Assembly (NCBI GenBank): GCA_905331475.1
Contig: CAJNYU010003219.1
Location: 62,001-126,000 of the forward strand
Source: Rotaria socialis
Taxonomy: Eukaryota > Rotifera > Eurotatoria > Philodinida > Philodinidae
Length of the DNA stretch: 64,000 nt
Reading direction: 5' to 3'
This document shows, one piece after another, positions 29,158 through 43,400 of this stretch. The notes under the pieces are model-generated. The model saw only the letters and a program-made list of their open reading frames with translations. It did no database searches and was not told where the DNA came from. Each line of letters begins with the position of its first letter. The stretch's first letter is position 1. The position numbers and the translations under genes were made by a program.

Positions 29158-30341
29158 AGGAGAAATTTTATTTTGTAATTTGTTTCATTAAAAAGAAACA
29201 ACGTTATTGATTTATTATTTAATATATCGAAATATAGAGTAAGAAATTGACAAACATTTTATTCTGTATCATATGACGAACTTCATTATTTATTTTGTAT
29301 TCTTATTCAGATCATCATGATATTTTCTTTTACATATTGATGAAAAAAATGGATTCGATCGTTTTTATAAATTGAGCGGAAGAAAATAAATGATTGATGA
29401 TAGCTATTTAACAACCCTAATCAGTTAAATATGACACATGAAATAATATCAAGATTTTATTACATCGCTAAAGGGTATCAGACACTTCAACAGTTGTAAA
29501 ATAATGCTTAAAAAAGCTTTTAAAAATTGAAAATTCTTTTCTTTCCAACTATCATGCGATCATTTTATATTCTTTGTAGATTGCAAAGTTAACTTCTAAA
29601 TGATTACTTTGAAAACAAAACTAATCTCTTTGTATTAGTTTGTTTCTCTATCCTCATTAAATAGTCGTTTGTTCAACCGTCGTAATTCTATAATCAATAT
29701 ATTTTAATCCATTTGATAACTTAATGAAATATTTATCTCTTGACTTAGACTGATTGATATGTTTTATTATTATTGAACAATATTGATTAGAATTATCTAT
29801 GAGAAAATTTTCTTTCATTTTTAGTCTATTCAACTTTTGAATGCGACGATTACAATCGTTTAAGATTTGCGATAGATTAAAATTTAGTTGTGCTGAACTA
29901 ATGATATAATTGTAGCCAAAAGATCTAAAGAGCATCAAATTATGATGTATTATTATTCTATAGTTGCCTCAAAAAGAAAAGTTTGTTCTAGCTCACAAAC
30001 TATGGTTGTAGCCATAACATGGGCACATTTTGAAAATCACAAGAAAGAAAAGGATAATTGTTTATGCATGCATATAAAAGTTAAATGTAGCTGTTTCAAA
30101 AATGGACAACGATGAAAATTGAGCGCTTACGCACAAAGTTTGTGAAAAACAAAAGAATTTCTTCATATACGTGAAAAATATAGAAAAAAAACAGAAGTAA
30201 AATGAACAAACATAGAGAAGAATGGTAATATTTACAGAAAATGAAAAAAACTTATGACCATTCAAGTGGAGAAAAATGAAAAAAACATGAAAAACTATTC
30301 AAATGTTTATAATTAGTTTTTGTCTCTATCTTTTGAAAAGC
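29158..30341. other. Intergenic with one coding-like minus-strand stretch
   Basis: A minus-strand open stretch at 29657-29932 follows an acceptor-like tctttag and is rich in Asn, Ile and Lys (for example LNDCNRRIQKLNRLKMKENF). It has no clear domain and no good donor, and may be a gene fragment or chance. The rest shows nothing. Confidence 0.25.
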
Positions 30342-31633
30342 TCAAACAGCAATAGAACAGATAGCTAAAGCAAGTAAAGAAGAAAGAAAAATACTGAACG
30401 TATTCACTTGTTGTTTTTGACCAGCATTCCATCTGTTACCATAATAACTACTGCCTCCCATCCCTGATTGATAATTAGATGAATAACTTGGACGATTATA
30501 ATTGCTTCCACTATTATAACCTGAATAGTAACCACCTGAGCTTGGATATTGATTGTAACTAGAACCATATTGTCCCAACCCTGTACCATACTGTCCTATT
30601 CCTTGACCAAACTGTCCCACTCCTTGACCAAACTGTCCCCCTCCTTGGCCATATTGCCCATCTAGAAATGAATAGAAAATAAATTTCATGTTACGGCTAT
30701 GAACAATATATATCATATGAACACGTATGAAGTAATACAATATCCATGACTGTAAAACTCTGTACTTACATTGTCCAGTTCCATATGGGTTTATATTACC
30801 GATACCCGGTTGATTATAGCCGGCACCCATTTGACCTTGATATGGATAATATTGTCGACCAGCTTGATTTTGTCCTAAGCTACCATCTTTTGGTAATCCT
30901 ATTTCACTTTGACCAACATGTTGTTGACCTTGAGCATTCAAAATTTGAGAATTTGGTCTTTGTGGTAGTTGTCGAGCTTCTGGTTTAGAATTGAATTCAT
31001 TTAATTGTGAGTTTGGATTAACTGCGTGTCGTCGAAGACGACGAGCTCGATTTGCATCAGTCCCTGAAAACCAAAATAATAATATTGATAGCCAATGATT
31101 AATCAGCTTCATACTATTTACATATATATAGGTACTTTACATGTACATACACTTAAACATTTTCTGTTAAATTAATATATATTTTTTATTACTGAATTCG
31201 ATGGTAGAAAAAAAAGGTCATCGTCACTCTGTTGTCGTGCATTAATAAATCTGTATTATGGTGTTCTTAATCTCTGACTAACCTTTTATTTCATTTTATT
31301 TTCTTGAAGGTCAAATACTTCAAGGTACTGATTCACAGGAATTATCAATTACATTTAATCTACTAGTCGTTTACAAAATCTTCAATAGGCTTCGATTTGT
31401 GTGTTAAGATACAATTTTAAAGTAACAAAATTCATCTCACTAGCGTTATTCGAAGGTTTTGCCTACAGGTGCTTACTCACAATTCATATATTTATGAGAC
31501 ATTTTTCAAGGTTACTTTCTTGTTTGACACCTTCTATCAAATTCGTATAAGTTGCGAACAACAATAAAATAATATACGTACCTATAATATATAATACCGA
31601 GAGAGTGATAATCACTTTCCAAAGAATAGCCAT
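30342..31633 (-). CDS. Gly/Gln/Tyr-rich secreted protein, probably GPI-anchored
   Basis: Three exons, 31582-31633, 30770-31063 and 30342-30661, give 221 residues. The N-terminus (MAILWKVIITLSVLYIIGTDA) is a signal peptide, followed at once by a basic cluster (RARRLRRH). The middle is low complexity: Gln/Asn-rich, then tandem GQFGQG, GQYGQG and GQYGTG units at 30590-30661, then Tyr/Ser/Gly-rich SGGYYSGYNSGSNYNRPSYSS. The C-terminus is hydrophobic without a basic stop (FSIFLSSLLALAICSIAV), preceded by a polar linker, the layout of a GPI-anchor signal. The order signal, basic cluster, Gly-rich tract, GPI tail resembles prion-family Shadoo or cuticle-like proteins in layout only. A structural or surface-coat role is inference. 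Confidence 0.75.
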
Positions 31634-33212
31634 TAAAATTGACTAATTTTTTTATTTTATATGAATATTAAATCTAATTGAAGAAGCAAATGACAAACCA
31701 GCTATGATATATGTTGAAAAAAAAATTATGCAAAATGTTGAAAAAAGAAACGTAGAAAAAAATTCCCCCAAGCATTCGAAATCTTTTTCTCTTGTGTTTC
31801 TTTTCTTCTCTTTTTTCTTTCTTTCTCGGTTTTAGCAATAAAACTATCGTAAAATAAATGACGACAAAAAGGAGAGAACGACAAATGACGGTAGTGAAAG
31901 GAATTGTCGGGTGTGGACACTAACATAAACTTTTCTTCTGTCCTTTTTTTTACTTTCTTTGTCGCTGTCTCTCTCTCTCTCTCTCAAATTTTCATTTTGG
32001 TACCTTCTCGCGCGGTTAGAGTTCTTTTTTTTTTCGTTTCTTTCCTTCTTTCTTTCTGCACGCAAACTGTCTGTAATATTTCTATCAACGTAGTAGTAAA
32101 GTTTGTCATATGTTCATCTATAATTCTGTCAGTAGTACATTTAGACGAAGAAACAAGCATGTTAGGCGTCGTCTCTATCTTGATCTGCTTCTCGGTATAT
32201 ATTTGATGACGTGCACTAGTCACCAAGCAGACTTGTCATCATCTTTCTTTCTACTCGTGTAGTATAGGTCAGCATTTGTGCAATGTCTCATGTGCCTGTT
32301 ACCTCTACAAATATAAACACGAAATGATAAAGCATTTGTTCTGCTTCGTTGTACGTAATATTAATGGAATTTTTCTCTCTACTACTTGTCACTGTTATGA
32401 TACACTTTTTTTTTTTGTAAACCGTACAGTCTACGTATAGTTACATTTGTCTTCCTTGTTGCGTGGTACACGAAAAGCATATATTTTATCAGCGTATGCA
32501 ACACCATTGAAAACCGTAATTTCCTTCAATGTTCTGCTTATTGAAAGGCAAATAAAATCATATTCAAGCCCAAATGTACATGCTCGATTGACGAGAAAAA
32601 AAATAGTGTTCACTTCTCTTTTTTATAATGTATTGTGAGAAAAGCTATACATATAATTTACATTTTTAACGACGTGAGAGAAGAAAAAAAACATTATAGT
32701 TTCGCCATATTGTCTAGGTTTCTGCAAGCCGTCGGCCATGAAAGCAGCAGTGACAACGAAAAACAACAGTAAAGCACTTACGAAATTAACCAAATTTTCC
32801 ACAAGAGTTGGCGCCTTTTTATCGCCGTAAGGTTTTTAAAATATGTACATGTTTCTCTTTTTTTTGTCAACGTGCGTTACGAATCAACCATATTAATAAA
32901 AACTAAATTGCCTTTTCAGTCAGTTCCTTTCTTATATAGATTATCGATATTAGTATTTTATTTTCTTATCGTTTTAAAGAACAAAACGAAAAGCCATTTG
33001 GAATGAATATTTTTTTTATCAATCATTAACATCATAGAGAACAAAAATAGAATGGCATTCGTTGAGATTTGTTACAGATTAACTATAATATTTGTTAGAT
33101 ACTTTTTAAGTATAATAACTCACTATTTAATTTCGATCAAACATGTGCATCAGAACTCGTATGGTATGAGTTTTTGATGAATAATTGAAAAAATGAGTAA
33201 TAATATGATTAA

Positions 33213-33243
<31 letters not shown>

Positions 33244-34350
33244 CGTGATGATGAATCAGAATGGTTCTGATATTGAAATATAAAAAAACAGCATATGTCA
33301 ATCATGACATTTATTTGATACCACACATTTTGATGCTGAAGGTTATTCTAACAAGAGGAACAGAAGAAAACGAGGGAGACACACACAACGATCCCGTTTT
33401 ATTTAAAATGCATATATGATACGATTGAGATCATTAATACCGAGAAATAGATAACATTTCGACAAATAAAAAAGCATCTATATATAAATTATTAGTCATA
33501 GGAACTACCTAGAAGGGCTGAAAACAATATCGACGACTATTCCTAAGAATATATCAGAAAATTATTCAGTGCATTATTAATTCTAAAATCATTATTGATC
33601 TATAGCTTCGTAAGGATATAAAACTAATGAATCAAAATTTGTTTCAAGAATTTTTTTATTACTTCTGCTGTATATATGTTGTAAGGTGATATTTTATCGA
33701 CGGGTTCGATAATAATTTGAACTTGAATTAAGAGGTGATATGAAACAGTAATCAACGAGTCCTTTTTTATGTTGATCATCGACAAATGTTAGTTTTGGAA
33801 GAATTTTTTTTCTTCTTCTACCTTCAAGATTTATTTCGTTGACAACGAATTTGGCAAATTCAACGACCAACATCTTGAAGTATCACTTAAAAAATTAAAT
33901 ACAAAAATAACAAAGCATAGAAAAGAATTTAACTTGATAGCTCCTCAAAGTTTATTGAAAGTTCATTATATATGGCAAACAAAACTATTGGTTTTGTTTG
34001 TAATTCAGTTTGAATCTCATTGCCAATAAATTGTCAAAGTTTAATTAAAATAATGATATTGATAAATTGAGTAAAACAAATCGAAATTATAACCAAATAC
34101 TTTGTTTTTAATTAAGTTTTATACAATTAAATTAAATAAAAACACAATTATTCGTTGTATTTTGAATAATAACAGACTATTGTTATTGATCGTATCGATT
34201 GAAGAAAGAAAAAGTAGAAAAAAATATGTTAACAACTATTTTAATCATTTTCGTATACATGGATCGTTGACAACATCTCTACAGGACGTCATTCTCTCTT
34301 GCTATTTCATCAATGATCAACCTAGTTGTTTTATAGTAACAGAGTAATAC
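31634..34350. other. Intergenic, simple repeats
   Basis: Contains CT-rich and poly-T runs near 31.8-32.1 kb and a (GAT)n tract at 33216-33243. Several open frames of 60-100 codons occur here, all in homopurine or homopyrimidine DNA with skewed composition, so I do not call them genes. Confidence 0.4.
33216..33243. repeat. (GAT)n microsatellite
   Basis: Nine perfect GAT units. A 26-codon open frame runs through it (poly-Asp, ending ESEWF) but has no splice or start support. Confidence 0.8.
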
Positions 34351-36018
34351 ATGACTGAATTAATCGAAATTCGCCAGTTAAAACCAGTAAAAGAACGTCG
34401 ATCTCATGCACGTTCATATGCATTTACGGCAGCTAATGCATCATCTGACTCTTCAGAGGATGAAAGTAGTTCCAATGATGAGACGCCATTCGTTTTTAAC
34501 TCAAAATCTTCAAAAACATCCAAGAGAAAGAACATAATTCAATCATTACCAGTAATTCTCAATACACAGTCAGTTGAAAAACAGAAAAAAAAGCATCACA
34601 AATATATACAACAATTTCTTATTAATACGCAACCACCAACACCAAAACCAAAACGAAAAGAAATTGTTATCAAACAAATAATGGAACCATCGCTAATGTC
34701 AGGGATTCAATATGTACCTATGCCGTCATCGAGACCAATGCAACCAACAATAATCGAAAGAAAACCTCTAGTTTACGAACGTGTTTACACACCGACTTTA
34801 GTTGACGAATATTCCAATTATTTTTATAGTTTTTACGAGTCACCTTTTAGACGAGGACGATTAATGCGACCTCATCCCTCGAATACAAAAAATGTTCGTT
34901 TACCAAAACATTCTAAGACACTAGTTAATCGTTTTCTAAGTGGAATAGAACATGCGCACGCGGGTCGAGTAAGTGGAAAATTTTGAAAAACTATTTCTTT
35001 TTCTTTATCAATATTGAAATTTTGGCCGAATTTAGTATGCTGATGAAAGTGATAGTGACTGTAGTATCAACGATTGTAAAGTATGCCGTCGACTTCGATC
35101 AGCGATGAATGAAGGAAAACGAAGAAGTAATAGTGAAGTAAATATATATAGGGGTAGTCAAATTGTTTTCGATACAGAGGTATGCAGATAAGAAACGTCC
35201 TACTTACAATATTTCATATTTTCTTTCGATAAACTAGGAACCATATAGACATAAACATGCTCACTCGAAGAATTGTAAAATATGTGATTTATTAGAAGAA
35301 TCTGATTTTATTATTTCAACAAAAACCGATCGTTCAAGGGTTAGTAACAAAGTGTACCTGTCAGATTGATTTAATACGATAATATTTATTATTTGACTAT
35401 GTTACAGAAGCCAGGAAAACATGTTCATATGGTCGAAAGTTTTCCATCAAATATTAAACCAACCGTAGAAACAACAACAACGACTACAACAACAGCAACA
35501 CAACCAAAATCATTAGCTAATGATAGATTACCAACAATTTCATCTGTTCCAATGCAACCAGCGTATTATCCAATGCCATATACAACATATGTAGACCCGA
35601 ACACTGGTTTAACTTATGCCTATGATCCATCAGGAACTGGATTTAACTATGATTATTCATCTCATTATAATAATCCAGCTTATATACAAAGGTATCTACA
35701 TGGAAATAGTTTCTAGATATTGTTTTATTATCGTTTAGTAATTCACAATACGACATGTATAATAATATTGTACCACCGGTAACAGTTGCTACTAATCCAA
35801 CAATACAACAACAAGAGCAGATTCAAACGACTACAACAGTGAATCCTAATCTGTTGGCCGATAAAGGAACATTAACATATATGCCATCTGATCGAAAAAA
35901 ACACAAGCGAACAAACAAAACGGTAGTTGTTCATACGTCTCGAAATCCGACGCCACCAGCACCAAAAATTATCATTGAACAACCACATCGATCGCGATTA
36001 CCCCGAAAAATTCAATAA
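34351..36018 (+). CDS. Unknown 475-aa protein with two Cys modules
   Basis: Five exons, 34351-34968, 35036-35179, 35238-35339, 35408-35691 and 35739-36018, with consistent phases. An in-frame TAA two codons before the ATG fixes the start. The N-terminal 206 residues are basic and disordered, with an acidic Ser patch near residue 35. Exons 2 and 3 each carry a similar short module: C215-S-I-N-D-C220-K-V-C223-x-x-L and N-C267-K-I-C270-D-L-L, the second preceded by HKHAHSKN. Both exons are bounded by phase-0 introns, so exon duplication is likely; zinc binding is possible. Exon 4 is rich in Thr, Pro and Tyr (YYPMPYTTYVDPNTGLTYAY), and the C-terminus is basic and Pro-rich. There is no signal peptide or membrane segment. 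I do not recognise the family. Confidence 0.65.
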
Positions 36019-39000
36019 ACTACTGTATTAAAAGAGCGGACTACACAAACACCATATGCAACAACTACTACATATGTTCGTACTTAACATCCTGTTCGTT
36101 CTTACTCAAAAACTGTTTTACTGTGATTGGCAAAGGCAAGAAGCGACGCGTGATTTGTAAAACGAAAAGAAACTCTAGTAACCCATGACATGTTTACAAA
36201 TACTAGCAAATATGTTTGTTGTAATTAAAATTGCATGTGTTTAATATGTATTTTTTTATGAAAACGAGACATTTTCGTAATAAACAAGATCTACCATCGT
36301 CTATTTCTATTAAATGTTTACCTTTTGTTTTATAATGAACCTATGAATGAATCGCATACAAAACAGTATCGTACAGGTACACCTGTGAAATATTTAAATT
36401 GGCGAGTCGAGAACACAATTGGTTGTGAAAGATTTCTTACACAAATATCTTCATAGGAATACAATAGTAATTAATTTATGAAAACGTAATTCAAACCAAA
36501 GATAAATCTCATTCGAATCGAGAGCAAAAAAATATGGAATCGGTTTACTAACGTTTCAGATTTTATTTGTGAACGTGACTTTAGCCGGAAAAAATACTCA
36601 GCTATGATATCTTAGACGATGTCAATCAAAAAATAGTTTAACTTTAAATTGTTTTATTCTATCAGACTAGGCTAGTCATTTATCTATATTTCAGATTGAA
36701 TCACCCGACTCGATATAATTACCTATATAGTTTTTGTTGGAATCCTAGAGAAACATTTGTGAGTTTTTCCTCCTTAGAAACTTGATATCATACACCGAAA
36801 CGATTTTAAAACGATTGTATGTTTCTTACATCCGGTATAACTAGTTCGTTATGTTGAAATAGTTTAGTTCACTAAAAAATTCATAGCTATAAATCCAGTT
36901 TATTAAATTTTCTACAGATATACAACAACGCCAAAAATACCATTAAAATTTAACACAATTGTGTGTCCATAAAGAAATCATACTTACTCAGTTGATGAAA
37001 ATATTTTTTATTCATATAGTATTGAAATAGGTTTTAACTTTATTTAAAAGAAAGCAAACATCAGGATTATCACTGGATAACTAATTTATTTAAAAAAATG
37101 GTACATAAACGAATGATAGCTTCTTTTATCATCAGGTATGTAAGAAAAAGTAAATCATATGGGATAACGAGTAAATAGACATAATATTAGTCTAAATTCA
37201 TTTCTAATATAGACTAAAAGATTCTTCCTCTTGCTTCGCTGCGAGTATTTATATCAGATGCAAAATCCTTTTCATAGACTACACGACACACGCTTATCGT
37301 AAGACCGAATTCTCACTTATTCGTCAGTATATATTGAAGTCAAAATTCAAGGATAGAGTAGGAGATAAACAATATATACGTATATATTGTTAGTTCATAT
37401 TGTTTGCGAGGTATTCGACAGGTAAACTTATGTAATATTGAAAGTAAAGTCACTCGAGTTAATCAGGACTACGAGTTTCATATGAAACTTTTTGGGAAGC
37501 TAGTGAGATGCATAACTACATAAATAGTGTGATATTTTATCATCATAATGATTCATATTCATACTTTCACTGACTTTTGATAAATGTAATCTTTTAATAT
37601 TATTTGAAGTGTTGGCGTTATCTGATAATTTAGACTATTTCGGTTGCATATAATTTTGAGCCAGTATTGACCAATTGTGTTCGCCTAATACGAAAGCATT
37701 AATTCAAATATGGTGAATATGTTAATAGAAAAAAAAAGCTTAGTCGTATCTTTCTTATTCAACTTGCAAAAAAACAAATTGATTCTAATTTGGTCATGAT
37801 ATTTGTACCACAGCTTAGCCCTTGTCAAAATGATGTCCACTATTTTGATTTTTCATTAACAAATATGTATCATTGTAATTGATTTTCAATTTTGTAAAGA
37901 AATATTTCCTATCAACTACTTGATTTATTATGTAAACAAATAAAGTATGATCCTAGAACATCGAATGTCTTGTAAGAATGTATGTGATATGGATAAAAGT
38001 CAAGCATTCGTATTTAAGAAATTAGTATTGTGAACAGAAGCACTGTGATCATCTGCCAAAAAAGAAACAATCAAGTTTTTTGTTTGTATATTTCTATTAA
38101 TTAAAATATTTGTTTTTCATAATACGAGTTAATGTTACGTAGATAAATTAGACTGATCAATCTCGAAACTCTAATCGACATTAGCATATAGCTATTTTAC
38201 ATGACCTATAGTAGTCATAGTAAACTGTCATATGATGTCTCTAAGGTAAACTTATTTTTTCGTATACCTCTTCGAAAATAATCATTATCAATATATTTTT
38301 TACTATGCTATACTGTTGCGATTAAAACTAGAATAAGAAATGAGAAATAATTATCTTTTCCAAAGCCAAAATTTTTACAATAGAAATCAAGAAGGTACTG
38401 ATAACGTAGGTAGTATGAATTTAAGTTTTTATGTAAACATGAAATAATTCGAACTGAGTTATCTCATCGCTACATAAATGTTTTAAAAGAGTTCAAAGAG
38501 AACAAAATTTGTTTTTTTACGCATGATTATAAATCATTTAGATTAGCAAATGCAATTGATACAATTTTATCTAATTTCGAATTTTATTAGAAATCGTGAT
38601 TATTTCATAAAAATCAAATAGATTGAATTACCGATAAAATCGATCCTTATCATTACGCGAATTATCAATAAAATCGTTATATAAAATAAAATCTAGATAA
38701 AATTGACTTGTTTTTGTATTTTGATAGTTGATTTCCAAATTATTTAGTATCTTCTATGATACCTACGGTAAGAAACAAATATCTGTTCAGATATCTTTCA
38801 GAAATTTTTAATGTAAATTAAATTTCTAGATTACAGAAGAAGATTTAATATTGATGGCAGTGATGAAGACTACATTTAACTAGACTCTTATTTTTTTTCT
38901 TTTATAAAACTAAAAAGATTGAAAGTAAGTTTTGCATTTCATCATATTATTCGAGTGTGAATTATGTTGAAAACGATAAATATAAGAGGTTTAATTAATT

Positions 39001-39237
39001 GTTTTCTCATGATAACATGAAAGATTGTTTTAATGTATTCGATTTTCCTTATGTTTATAGAAAAAAAATTGAAAAAAAAAGGACTGATTATTATTTTAAA
39101 AACGCAGTATGTAAGAAATAAGAAAAAAAATGATTTAAATGAATAGATCTAGACTAGTATTGATTTTAACACGATTTAGATAATAGAGTTCAGTTCGCTG
39201 CTTAATAGTTTCTATTGATATACGGCTATTGTTTTGA
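36019..39237. other. Intergenic, nothing seen
   Basis: About 3.2 kb of AT-rich DNA between converging genes with no open frame of 60 codons on either strand. No RNA gene or repeat was noticed. Confidence 0.45.
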
Positions 39238-40451
39238 TTATTTTTCATTTTCAGAATAATCTTCTGGATATTCGCTTTCATCTTCAACTTCTTCACCACC
39301 TTCTTCGTGTTGCGCAGGTGCTGGTGGAGGAGCTGGTCTTGGTGTTGTTGGTTCTACCTGATATTCATTATCATTTGAGTCATCATCTTCATGGGCGGGA
39401 CCTGGTTGTGGTTGTGGTGGTGGTGGTGGGGGTGGAGTTTGAGGGTTTGGTACTGGATAGTAACCTGGTTGGTTGTATGGATATTGATTGTATGGATCAT
39501 ATGGAGGATATTGTGGTTGCGGTTGAGGTTGAGGTTGAGGTTGAGGTTGTGGTTGAGGTTGTGGTTGTGGTGGTGGTGGTGGAGGATAATAGCCGCCATC
39601 TGTTACCTGAAAGAATTTGATTTTATGAAGAAGATCCAACTAAAAATCATGAGAAGAAATCTTACTTGTAAATCGATCGAAGCTTGTTCATTAGCATTGC
39701 CTGTACCAGCGCTACATTCATATCGACCGGCTTCACTTCGGGTCGCATCTGGAACTGTAAGACGTGCGATTTTACGATTACCTGGAAGAGCTGTGCTTTG
39801 TACTTTGAATGGTAATGGCTAGAATAAAAGATTACTTCTTAAAATAAGAATAAATTAAAATGTACTACACGTATTTACCTGGTTGCCACCTCGTGACCAA
39901 CGTGGTTGAGCATATTGATTATTAGGTGCAATGACTTCACAATCAAAGTAAATACTTTGTCCACTTGATACTCGAGCTCCTTCATCAGGTCCATAGATGT
40001 ATACATCAGCACGACTTGCTTGTTGTTGAGGTTGATTGTATGCATATTGGTTGCGTGGATCATAAGTTGGCTGTGGACCTCGATTATCTTGAAGTGTTTG
40101 TGGTTCTTGTCGATATTGAATTCCCATGCTTCTAGCATATTCCCATGGTATACATCTTTCACAACATTCACCCGGTAAAGTTCCTGCTACGAAATCTTTA
40201 CCACAATTAGGTATAGCACATGTACGAGGATTACAACTTGGATCTAAATTAAATTGTTACAAGAGTTGTTGTTTTTTCTTTTACAATACTTCTCATCGAT
40301 TCTCACCAGTTCGAGCCTGACGTTTGACTAATCGTTTCAATAGGCTAGTTTCCCGACGACTTAATTGGTGTGTCGATGAAGCAAGTAGCTTCGTCGTACT
40401 GACCACGCAAACAGCCACACACAAAACAATTGATACTAGGACGAGTTTCAT
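39238..40451 (-). CDS. Secreted VWC-like and immunoglobulin-domain protein with Pro-Gln repeat
   Basis: Four exons, 40307-40451, 39879-40243, 39666-39818 and 39238-39606, give 343 residues. A signal peptide (MKLVLVSIVLCVAVCVVST) leads to a Cys-rich module, DPSCNPRTCAIPNCGKDF then GECCERC, whose spacing resembles a von Willebrand factor C domain. An Ig-like domain follows: GQSIYFDCEV, PRWSRGG, ARLTVPDATRSEAGRYECSA. The D-x-G-x-Y-x-C signature is intact, and the type resembles perlecan Ig modules. The last exon encodes an extended QPQPQP tract, PPP runs, a YNQYPYNQPGY segment and an acidic tail. Together this suggests an extracellular-matrix or secreted adhesion protein. No membrane segment or GPI signal is present. 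I cannot assign it to a named gene. Confidence 0.8.
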
Positions 40452-43400
40452 TCTAAAATAAATATATAAAAAAGAACAAACCTTGACTTTATATAATATT
40501 CAAAGAGAAGAATAGGACATCTTCTATATAGTCATTTTTTCTTCTCTAATGCAAACCGAAATTGAAAGGCTATTTTGTATGGTGCCTTTTTATCTTGCTT
40601 ATCTCATTTTCTCCCATGCTGCAAACGTGAGCTGTAGATGAAATGAAATCCGTTCCCTTTGCCTTTCTCGCTTTTCATCTCTCTCTCTCTCTATACCACT
40701 TTTTGTCCTATTGTTGAGGATGGTATAGGCCTTTTTCTTCATCATTTATTCAATTCAAGATAAATTTTTTCTCCTTCTTCCTTCATTCAGCAAGGTTATG
40801 TATACGTGTCCTATCTCGCTTGACTAATAATTATCATCTTCTGTTTGTTCACTCTCTCTCGCTCTCACTCTCTAGTTTTTTCGATCCGGTAAAAAAAAAT
40901 ACATACAGCAAGTCTACTCATCTTAATTTTTTTTTTTTTTGAACTGAATAGTTTACTTATATTTTAAACTTAGGATGTACAGCGAAAAAAAGGAATCCTT
41001 TCAATACAATAAAAAAATCTTTAAGGGAGAAAGAAAGAAAAAAAAACATTTTCATCATTTTTAATCAAACAAATGCCAGTGAAAAAAAAATTATCGAACC
41101 TTGTCGACTATAGGTCGGAATGTTTATTTTGAAACAGTATAAGAGAACGTATGAAAAGCAGGTTTTGACGTTATCTTTGTAATTTAAAATTTTGTTGCCA
41201 TTAAATATAAAAATAGATGTGAAATTTAAGACATCTTCTGTCTATCGATCGGTTTGCATTGGTAAGTATCGAGAGTATTCGTGTTTCTTTCATCAAGTAA
41301 CGATTGTTCTTGTAATAGTTATTTCTTTCTTTAGGTTTATCAATTTTACTTTTCATGAATACAGAGAATAAAAATCCTAATTTTTTGTGACATTAAAAGT
41401 ATCTGATGCATACGGAAACAGAAAAAGGCTTATCTGAGTTGTTCTCAATGTTCATACGAAATAAATAGTTTCCAGTCAATCGAAGAGACTCTTATAGTAT
41501 GAACTCTTACAGCAACATAGGACTATTGACTATTAGTAGATTGGTTAAAAATATAAATTTCGTGATTTTTACCTTCAATTTATAGTAAAAAATAATACTT
41601 ATAGGTATATGCGTGATATGCTTTAAATAGAAATACAGTATAATCAAACAGAGACGAGAAGAACAAAAATGGTTATTCAAATTCATACACGAGTTTTTGT
41701 CTGCATCATTAGTATGTATATATATGTGTGTGTGTATAGAAATGTTTGAGTTTTGTTTCGCAATGGAACAGTAAGTATAGTATTAAAAAGTATTCAACAG
41801 AGAATAAGAGGTATGTTTGAAAAGAAGTGCAATAAAGCAAGGAATATAGAAAGGAAATTAAACCATTTAGATGTCATAATATATTTAGAAGCAATAAAAG
41901 TCATTCTTATTGAATTTTTTTAGATTATATTCCTAAAGAAAAAAAAAGGTTCTATTGAACGGAAAGGATGAATGAAAAGAAGGTGAGACGATGGCTTTGA
42001 TCATATGCTGAAATAAATGAATTTCAAACGAATCTATCACCAAGATGACAAATATATATATGAATGAACAGTTCAAGAAAGGCATGAATTAACAATAGGA
42101 AAAAGAACGTTTCGATGATTATCTTTTTATAACATTTTATTTATGTACATGAAAAAATTCAGCAGAATCGAAAACGGAAACGATGAAACGATAAAATCGC
42201 ATGATATTTGATGGATTATTATTACTTTGCTCTCATAAGAATATTCCAAGTCAATTTTTGCTACTTCGAGCAGTAATTGAGAGAGAACAAAAAAAGATAC
42301 ATTATATCAGTATGGCAGATAGTATCTTAAATTAATTATACAACGATCGAAATTCTCATGCAAGTACGTGCTGAATTGGCAGTGATAACAATGGCATGCA
42401 AATAGGAACATTTTTTTTTCAAAGGCTTTGACTATATCACTAAACGAAGTGTTTTTTCTACGAATAATTATATTCGGTATGAATGAAATCATTCACAAAT
42501 TGCTCTTTATAAACTCTTATTAATATAAGGGAAGAATCTATATGTAATATGAGATAAGGTAACATTATTCTTCTTCTTCTTTTCTCTGTCATAAAATAAA
42601 GAACTACTTATCTCTCGCGAGTAGCAAAGTGGAAGCTTTTATCACACATGACTAAAATTATGAAGTATTTGTGTAACAAAGAAATAGATTTGAAGGGCAC
42701 TTCTCATATTACTTCTTGTTAGCTGTTTATTAAGTGATCGTCCGAACTCAAATAGATTTCGAAAGTCAAATGATGTTCAATGATTTATTCATATTATCTG
42801 AACATGTCGCCAATTTCTTTTTATATCAAAAAAAGAGCTAGTAAATTTAAATTATTATAACGAACACATCTTTTAGGTTTTGTTCAGTTTTTTTCTTCTT
42901 CTGTGATCAAGATGTATGTGCAAGTGAAATATATGTTTAACTGAACGATAAATTCTTGAAAAATCACTTGATTGTAAATATCGAATTCTTATCGATTGAT
43001 TTCACTCTCAAGTTTTTCATAGCTATTAAATAGTTTCAAGTTACACTTGCATATAAAAATAGATGGTTTATATTTCTAATTGTCTTATGCGAATGTATTT
43101 TTTTCTTATATAAGAAATTCATGCATTTAATGTCAGATTTAGATATGCATACATGTTTTTATAGCAATATCTACTGAATTGTAGATGTTAATAAAACTTA
43201 ACATGGGTTTATAAAACAATTTCAAGCACATTTGTTAAACTTCATAGAGAAATAAATCGAAATCACGTAATTTATCACCACAGTTCTGTAGCAAATGACG
43301 TAGTTTCTTTTTTTTTTAATAAAGAACATTTTTTCTTGACTTTGTACCAAGCATAGTATCATGGACTTTGAATAGAATGCAAATAACTGTGAGTAACATG

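Noticed and set aside
31726-32226. Several overlapping open frames of 66-100 codons on both strands
   Set aside because: Homopurine/homopyrimidine DNA gives Lys/Glu/Arg or Phe/Leu/Ser strings; no gene signals.
39234-39822. Plus-strand frames rich in Val, Leu and Trp
   Set aside because: Mirror of the Pro-Gln repeat of the minus-strand Ig-domain gene.
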